NCBI GenBank assembly: GCA_017544185.1
Contig: JAFYEQ010000057.1
Location: 1 to 9,955 of the forward strand
Direction of reading: 5' to 3'
DNA: 9,955 nucleotides
Origin: Oscillospiraceae bacterium
GTDB lineage: Bacteria; Bacillota; Clostridia; Oscillospirales; Ruminococcaceae
The notes under the pieces were generated by a model, which ran no database searches, had not been told where the DNA came from, and worked only from the letters and a program-made list of their open reading frames with translations. The translations under genes were made by a program, and so were the position numbers. Shown here one piece after another: positions 6,220-9,955 of this stretch. Position 1 is the stretch's first letter. Each line of letters starts with the position of its first letter.

Positions 6220-6441
6220 TCAGTCGGCGTAGCCGCATTCGCAGTCGTAGCCGTCATGGTCGTTGCAGCAGACCTTTATCTTCTTCTTTGCGGATGCCTT
6301 ACCGACAGCCGTGCCGAGGATAAAGCCCAGTATGAACGCAAGGACAGCTATGCATATTATAAGTACGGCAGGGATCTTCACCTTCTGCTCTATCTTGTTG
6401 TCGAGCATCTTGCCAAGACTCGAGAGTGCATTTTCGATCAT
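6220..6441 (-). CDS. Small single-pass membrane protein with cysteine-rich tail
   Basis: A 73-aa protein of unrecognised family. Residues 1-22 are charged and helical, 23-46 form one strongly hydrophobic segment that includes a GxxxGxxxG run (Gly39, Gly43, Gly47), which favours helix packing, then a basic stretch (KASAKKKIK) and an acidic tail with four cysteines (58, 59, 67, 69) plus His62. The basic residues after the segment suggest that the tail is cytoplasmic (positive-inside rule), and the Cys/His/Asp content could bind metal or respond to redox; both are inferences. The gene is supported by GGAGG 8 nt before the ATG, a good promoter, and a terminator, so it is an independent unit despite its size. 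Confidence 0.85.
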   Translation of the reverse strand: MIENALSSLGKMLDNKIEQKVKIPAVLIICIAVLAFILGFILGTAVGKASAKKKIKVCCNDHDGYDCECGYAD

Positions 6442-6471
6442 AGGGATACCTCCTTTTTAGCTGTTGGTACC

Positions 6472-6500
6472 ATTATATCACATCTCACATCAAAATGCAA
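6472..6500 (-). promoter_or_regulatory. Promoter of the 73-aa membrane protein gene
   Basis: Minus strand TTGCAT (6500-6495), 17-bp spacer, TATAAT (6477-6472). Transcription would start about 25 nt before the start codon. Confidence 0.8.
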
Positions 6501-6511
6501 TAGGGCAGCGC

Positions 6512-6552
6512 AAAAAATATGAGACGGCCGTCATGGCCGTCACGGCCGTCAC
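6512..6552 (-). terminator. Nonamer repeat and hairpin after the sigma operon, possible second terminator
   Basis: GGCCGTCAY occurs three times in tandem (6526-6552). GACGGCC (6523-6529) pairs with GGCCGTC (6535-6541), and on the minus strand the hairpin is followed within 5 nt by six T residues (6517-6512). It may be the effective end of the sigma/anti-sigma transcript. Confidence 0.5.
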
Positions 6553-6589
6553 GGACGCCGAAGGCGGAGCCAACATGTGAGACAGCAAG

Positions 6590-6615
6590 AGGGGCTGACA
6601 CACTGGTCAGCCCCT
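6590..6615 (-). terminator. Hairpin after the anti-sigma gene
   Basis: A 10-bp perfect stem, AGGGGCTGAC (6590-6599) with GTCAGCCCCT (6606-6615), lying about 20 bp after the anti-sigma stop codon. The exit on the minus strand (CTTGCTGTC) is only weakly T-rich, so termination may be partial. Confidence 0.6.
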
Positions 6616-6636
6616 GCGGGTCCTTGTTCCCGGGTC

Positions 6637-7977
6637 TTAATTATGTACGGGCAGCGTGGGGACAGTGTCAGAGCCCGTGACTGCCGCCGAGGTGACGGTC
6701 ACAGAGGTGACGGAGGTCTCCACGGGCAAAGCCGTCTCGGGGATGAAGCCCTCCTCCGGGACTGCCGACCATGAGGGAGCGCTGATCAGACGATAGGTGA
6801 TGTATACCTTGCCGTTCTCGTCCTCGGTCTCATAGGTGACGGTATCGGTGCCTACGTATATGCAGCATTCTATGCCGTCCACCACGGTCTTGACGGTATA
6901 TTCCGGATCAGCGGGAGGAGTATGGCCTATGGCGGTCATCTCCGTAGCCCCCGTGAGGGTGCGGAGCAGACTGTCTGCGTAGTCGCCCGAGTAGGTGTCC
7001 TTGCGGCCGTGGCCGTCGGTGATGGTGATATCATGCCCCTCGAACACGGACCACACCAGACGGGGCGAGAATATAGGCTCTGCCTCGGCGCTGTTTTCGG
7101 GTGCGGCCTCCTCGGAGGGAGCAGCAACAGCTGCTGCGGCCTTGGTGCGGACCTCCTCTGCGGGAGCGGTCTCCCCTGCAGCGGCGCCGTCCCTCCGGAC
7201 AGCCGCGTCCATATCCAGTCCGTTCTCGGGGGTCTCTGCGGGTATGCCCTCCGGCTCCTCCGTAGGCTCGGCAGGCTTCTCTGCCGCAGTGACGGGCTTC
7301 TCGCTCACGGTGGCTTCGGTGGGCTTCGACTTGCGCACCTCCTTGGGAGGAGCGGTCTCGGTCACGGTCTCTACGACCGGTGCCGCAGTCTCCTTGGGGG
7401 GCTGTACGGTCTTCGGCTGTGACACCACAGTGACGGCATTCTCTGCGAGAGAGGGCGACGGCTCGGGAGCCTTCTCGGAAACTGTTTCCAGTACGGTCTC
7501 CCCTACTTCTGCTTCTGCCTCTTCCACATCGTCATCTGCAGCTTCATCGGACACGACGAGCTCGCCGTAAACGTGGGTATCATGCTCTTCCTCGGGGAGA
7601 TCATCCACGGGGAGCGCTCCGCCTGCCATGATGTCTTCGTCCATCTCGGCCTCATCGGATACAGTCACCGAGGATACCTCGGCAACGAAGGAGTCTACCT
7701 CCTCTTTCTTGACATCGGGTATGCTGTTGGTCGCTATGTCCTGCGTGCCGAGGCCGCTGCCAAAGGCCACCGCGATCACCGCACATGCGGCAGCGGCTGC
7801 CATATAGGGCATGAAGCGCATCAGCTTCGGACGTGATGCGGGTGAGATATCGCCCTTATCGCGTATCTCACGCATACGCTGTTCGGTGCGCGATATGAAC
7901 TCATCGGATGCTCTTATACTGTCCATGGACGCTCTGTAGCCGTCCATGCCCTTGATATCATTGCGATCGGACATCAT
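6637..7977 (-). CDS. Membrane-anchored anti-sigma-like protein with long disordered exterior linker
   Basis: A 446-aa protein encoded directly after the ECF sigma factor. Residues 1-51 are charged and presumably cytoplasmic (RASDEFISRTEQRMREIR), fitting a short sigma-binding segment without the HxxxCxxC zinc motif. Residues about 52-75 form one membrane helix (MPYMAAAAACAVIAVAFGSG). Residues about 85-300 are low complexity, rich in Pro, Ala, Glu, Thr and Val, and likely disordered. Residues 302-408 look folded (LVWSVFEGHDITITDGHG, YTVKTVVDGIECCIYVG), with adjacent cysteines at 371-372, and a Thr/Ser/Val-rich tail closes the protein. The sigma stop overlaps the start (ATGATG at 7977-7972): the ATG at 7974 has the better spacing from GGAGG (7 nt against 4). 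Role as anti-sigma is inferred from position and topology; the sensed signal is unknown. Confidence 0.8.
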   Translation of the reverse strand: MMSDRNDIKGMDGYRASMDSIRASDEFISRTEQRMREIRDKGDISPASRPKLMRFMPYMAAAAACAVIAVAFGSGLGTQDIATNSIPDVKKEEVDSFVAEVSSVTVSDEAEMDEDIMAGGALPVDDLPEEEHDTHVYGELVVSDEAADDDVEEAEAEVGETVLETVSEKAPEPSPSLAENAVTVVSQPKTVQPPKETAAPVVETVTETAPPKEVRKSKPTEATVSEKPVTAAEKPAEPTEEPEGIPAETPENGLDMDAAVRRDGAAAGETAPAEEVRTKAAAAVAAPSEEAAPENSAEAEPIFSPRLVWSVFEGHDITITDGHGRKDTYSGDYADSLLRTLTGATEMTAIGHTPPADPEYTVKTVVDGIECCIYVGTDTVTYETEDENGKVYITYRLISAPSWSAVPEEGFIPETALPVETSVTSVTVTSAAVTGSDTVPTLPVHN

Positions 7978-8471
7978 CTCACCTCCAGTTTCTTTTTGAG
8001 TAGTGACCGTCCCCGCGCCATGCGAGTGCCCACGGTAGCGGCGTTGGTCTTTGTCACGCGGGCGATCTCCTGTATGGAAAGGCCCTCGTAGTAGTATAGA
8101 TGTATAACGGTGCGGTACTTCTCGGGCAGCTCCATCAGCGCCTCCCGCACATCACCGCCTTCACCGGGCGGCGGTATCGTATCCCCCGACTCATCATCCT
8201 CCAGCGGTACGCTAAGTCTGACTCTTGCTGACTTGAGATGGTTCTTGCATTTATTGACAGCCACGCGCAGCAGCCATGCCTTCACATGCTCTGCGCTCTC
8301 CAGCTTCGGACGGCTGCGTATCAGCTCGCAGAACACGTCCTCGGCGATGTCCTCGGCGTCGTGTGTGTTCCTGACATAAGTATAACACAGTCGGATGACT
8401 GTGTCCGAGTAGGTCTCAAGCACGTATCGGATGTATTTATCATCGAAGGGATCATGCTCCCTTGAATACAT
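7974..8471 (-). CDS. ECF-type RNA polymerase sigma factor (sigma-70 family)
   Basis: A 165-aa group 4 sigma factor that directs RNA polymerase to a small regulon. Region 2 spans about 15-85, with DAEDIAEDVFCELIRS (38-53) and HVKAWLLRVAVNKCKNHLKS (62-81) as the core-binding and -10 recognition helices. An acidic/Pro-rich linker (90-106) leads to region 4 (about 110-162): LPEKYRTVIHLYYYEGLS and the helix-turn-helix SIQEIARVTKTNAATVGTRM. The start ATG at 8471 has AAGGAG 6 nt upstream. It overlaps the downstream anti-sigma gene by a few bases, the usual arrangement for a sigma factor and its antagonist, and is divergent from rplJL. Target genes cannot be named from the window. Confidence 0.95.
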   Translation of the reverse strand: MYSREHDPFDDKYIRYVLETYSDTVIRLCYTYVRNTHDAEDIAEDVFCELIRSRPKLESAEHVKAWLLRVAVNKCKNHLKSARVRLSVPLEDDESGDTIPPPGEGGDVREALMELPEKYRTVIHLYYYEGLSIQEIARVTKTNAATVGTRMARGRSLLKKKLEVR

Positions 8472-8503
8472 GACGAACTCCTTCCTTAGAACTTACTCTG
8501 TAT

Positions 8504-8509
8504 ATTATA
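8504..8509 (-). promoter_or_regulatory. Probable -10 element of the sigma operon
   Basis: TATAAT on the minus strand 32 bp upstream of the sigma start codon. No consensus -35 is found at 17 bp, only AT-rich sequence (8520-8560), so either a poor -35 is used or transcription depends on an activator or on the ECF factor itself. Confidence 0.5.
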
Positions 8510-8612
8510 CAATATATCGGGTCGTTTTTATTCGTTTTTTCAAAAAAATAATGCACAAATTTTAGCGCCGGACTTTGTGAAATTTTGTCATGCGCGACTT
8601 TGCGCGGATCTA

Positions 8613-8641
8613 TTGACAAAAGGCGTCGGATGTGGTATAAT
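8613..8641 (+). promoter_or_regulatory. Promoter of the rplJL operon
   Basis: TTGACA (8613-8618), 17-bp spacer, TATAAT (8636-8641), a perfect consensus as expected for a ribosomal protein operon. Transcription should start near 8648, giving a leader of about 200 nt. Confidence 0.93.
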
Positions 8642-8649
8642 ACCATGGT

Positions 8650-8810
8650 GTTCGGACGATCGGTCCGCACATGAACGCTATCGATATTCTTAAGACAGCA
8701 GGGACTTAGCGCACCACCACGGCGCGGCTACCGTAACTCCTGCCGAGGGACATCGCTGTATATCGCAGTATCTCCTTGTCTTATCTATCGTAGGACAAGG
8801 TCTTTCTTTT
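8650..8810 (+). ncRNA. Ribosomal protein L10 leader with transcription attenuator
   Basis: The leader of rplJ. It opens with the hairpin CGGAC/GTCCG (8653-8667), then AAGACAGCAGGGAC (from 8691) and its partner CTCCTGCCGAGGG (about 8737-8749), the conserved core bound by L10(L12)4 in Firmicutes. It ends with a terminator stem, CCTTGTCTTA (8774-8783) with TAGGACAAGG (8791-8800), one G-T pair, followed by TCTTTCTTTT (8801-8810). By analogy with Bacillus, excess L10-L12 complex is expected to bind and reduce read-through into rplJL. Boundaries are approximate. Confidence 0.85.
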
Positions 8811-8848
8811 GAATAGGTAGCTCACCATATATCACGGAGGTGAAAGAT

Positions 8849-9358
8849 ATGCCAAGTGCAAAGGCTCTTGAGAGCAAGCAGGCCAAGGTCGCTCAGCTCA
8901 CAGAACTGCTCAAGGGTGCTGCTTCCGGCGTGCTCGTAGACTATAAGGGCATCACCGTTGAGGAAGATACCAAGCTCCGCAGAGAGCTTCGTGAGGCAGG
9001 TGTCAACTACTTCGTAGAGAAGAACACCATGCTCCGCAGAGCGTTCGCAGAGATCGGTCTTGACGGCCTCTCCGACGTGCTCGAAGGCGCTACCGCCATC
9101 GCGCTCAGCGAGAACGATGAGACTGCTCCCGCACGTATCCTCGGTAAGTTCGCTGAAGCTCACGACGACAAGTTCGAGCTCAAGGCAGGCTTTATCGGCA
9201 CTGAGGTCTATGACAAGGCCGGTGTTACCGCTCTGTCCAAGATCCCTTCCAAGGAAGTGCTTCTCGCACAGCTCGTTGGTACCCTTCAGGGTCCCATCCA
9301 GAAGCTGGCTGCTACTCTGCTCTCTCTCAAGGAGAAGCAGGAGGGCGAGGCTGCCTGA
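8849..9358 (+). CDS. rplJ: 50S ribosomal protein L10
   Basis: A 169-aa protein at the base of the ribosomal stalk. It binds 23S rRNA with L11 through its N-terminal domain and carries L7/L12 dimers on its C-terminal helix. The N-terminal part has the familiar pattern AKVAQLTELLKGAASGVLVDYKGITVEE and LRRELREAGVNYFVEKNTMLRRA; the C-terminal helix ends GPIQKLAATLLSLKEKQEGE. The start is ATG 8849, 8 nt after GGAGG (8836-8840). A GTG at 8840 is in frame but lies inside the ribosome binding site and is not credible. First gene after the L10 leader; rplL follows after 130 nt. Confidence 0.98.
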   Translation: MPSAKALESKQAKVAQLTELLKGAASGVLVDYKGITVEEDTKLRRELREAGVNYFVEKNTMLRRAFAEIGLDGLSDVLEGATAIALSENDETAPARILGKFAEAHDDKFELKAGFIGTEVYDKAGVTALSKIPSKEVLLAQLVGTLQGPIQKLAATLLSLKEKQEGEAA

Positions 9359-9488
9359 GGCAGCGGCTGCATAAGGCAAGGCTGACAAAACAGCAGTGCA
9401 TGAGCAGCATACAGGCCGCATGACCTGTCACACGTATGCGTTGACCGCATGAACAACACTCTCAAAATTTCGTAAAGGAGATATTATC

Positions 9489-9857
9489 ATGGCATCTGAA
9501 AAGGTAACCAAGTTCCTCGAAGAGCTTGACACTTATTCCATCCTCGAGCTCGCAGAGCTCATCGACGCTATCCAGGAGAAGTACGGCGTAACTGCAGCAG
9601 TAGCAGTTACAGGCCCCGCAACAAGCGCAGCAGCTGAGGCTGAGAAGACCGAGTTCGACGTAGTCCTCACTTCCTTCGGCGACGCTAAGATGAACGTTAT
9701 CAAGGCTGTCAAGGATGCTTGCGGTCTTTCCCTCAAGGAAGCTAAGGAAGCTGTTGAGGCTGCTCCCAAGGCTCTCAAGGAAGGCGTTTCCAAGGCTGAG
9801 GCTGAAGAGCTCAAGGCTAAGCTCGAAGCTGCTGGTGCAACTATCGAACTCAAGTAA
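9489..9857 (+). CDS. rplL: 50S ribosomal protein L7/L12
   Basis: A 122-aa acidic stalk protein that recruits translation GTPases. The N-terminal dimerisation domain (1-32, [20 protein letters not shown]) is followed by an Ala-rich hinge (about 35-50) and the globular C-terminal domain (about 54-122), with the factor-binding surface [20 protein letters not shown] and the ending [11 protein letters not shown]. Length and motifs are standard. ATG at 9489 follows AAAGGAG by 8 nt. The 130-nt gap after rplJ has only a weak ACAGG/CCTGT hairpin (9411-9428) and no promoter that I can see, so it is co-transcribed with rplJ and made in excess through its own translation start. Confidence 0.98.
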   Translation: MASEKVTKFLEELDTYSILELAELIDAIQEKYGVTAAVAVTGPATSAAAEAEKTEFDVVLTSFGDAKMNVIKAVKDACGLSLKEAKEAVEAAPKALKEGVSKAEAEELKAKLEAAGATIELK

Positions 9858-9870
9858 TTGTGTCTGTCAC

Positions 9871-9904
9871 AATACCCCCTGCCATCGGCAGGGGGTATTT
9901 TTTT
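9871..9904 (+). terminator. Terminator of the rplJL operon
   Basis: A 13-bp perfect stem, AATACCCCCTGCC (9871-9883) with GGCAGGGGGTATT (9887-9899), a 3-base loop and a T-run to 9904, starting 14 bp after the rplL stop. It lies between convergent genes if the minus-strand tail at 9903-9955 is real. Confidence 0.93.
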
Positions 9905-9955
9905 ATCGTGTGATAACTGCATCGGTCTCGCCATCGGAGAATACTATATGTATCC
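9903..9955 (-). CDS. C-terminal tail of a convergent gene, possibly exodeoxyribonuclease VII large subunit
   Basis: Sixteen in-frame codons followed by TAA (9905-9903) give IHIVFSDGETDAVITR at the window edge. The pattern of an alternating strand, then DGE and DAV, resembles the usual last strand of XseA proteins, but the fragment is far too short to name. The stop directly abuts the rplL terminator, consistent with convergent genes sharing it. It could also be non-coding. Confidence 0.35.
   Translation of the reverse strand, partial: IHIVFSDGETDAVITR

Noticed and set aside
4732..6522. Long plus-strand ORFs of 259 and 321 codons opposite ychF and its upstream spacer
   Set aside because: They are antisense shadows of the GC-rich ychF coding frame: no ribosome binding sites or recognisable motifs, and they run through terminators and repeats.
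6922..7836. Plus-strand ORFs opposite the anti-sigma gene, rich in Ser/Ala/Gly/Leu
   Set aside because: They mirror the Pro/Ala/Glu/Thr low-complexity codons of the real minus-strand gene and have no independent support.

Overview
The window looks like chromosomal DNA of a low-to-mid GC Firmicute, most likely an Oscillospiraceae member close to Ruminococcus. This is inferred from strong GGAGG-type ribosome binding sites, consensus TTGACA-17-TATAAT promoters, a Firmicutes-style L10 leader with an attenuator, an ECF sigma/anti-sigma pair, and an AAA-ATPase-like/PD-(D/E)XK protein of a type common in rumen and gut Clostridia. Genus assignment is not certain.

Layout. (1) 1-2078, minus strand: a tyrosine recombinase (969-2078), a small ORF starting 1 nt after its stop (782-967), then a DegT-family sugar aminotransferase (1-798, cut by the window edge). 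They lie head to tail as if in one operon, and the recombinase plus small ORF are bracketed by an imperfect 16-bp direct repeat that overlaps the starts of both the recombinase and the aminotransferase. (2) 2086-2651: an AT-rich gap with a perfect plus-strand promoter followed about 110-150 bp later by a strong hairpin, which may be a small RNA gene or an attenuated leader. (3) 2652-4238, plus strand: an AAA-ATPase-like protein with a C-terminal PD-(D/E)XK domain, with its own promoter and terminator. (4) 4388-4731, minus strand: a Val-Asp-Cys tRNA operon with a consensus promoter and terminator. (5) 4798-5892, minus: the ribosome-associated ATPase YchF. (6) 6220-6441, minus: an unrecognised 73-aa single-pass membrane protein with a cysteine-rich tail, separated from ychF by a repeat-rich spacer. 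(7) 6637-8471, minus: an ECF sigma factor and a translationally coupled membrane anti-sigma-like protein. (8) 8613-9904, plus: L10 leader, rplJ, rplL and terminator, divergent from the sigma gene. (9) The last 50 bases carry the probable C-terminal tail of a convergent minus-strand gene.

Housekeeping functions (tRNAs, ychF, rplJL) dominate the right half and are GC-richer. The left part (recombinase, AT-rich gap, ATPase) has the character of accessory DNA. The most unusual observation is the repeat-bounded recombinase cassette in front of the sugar aminotransferase: recombination between the repeats would join the upstream leader directly to the aminotransferase while keeping a ribosome binding site and start codon at every junction.
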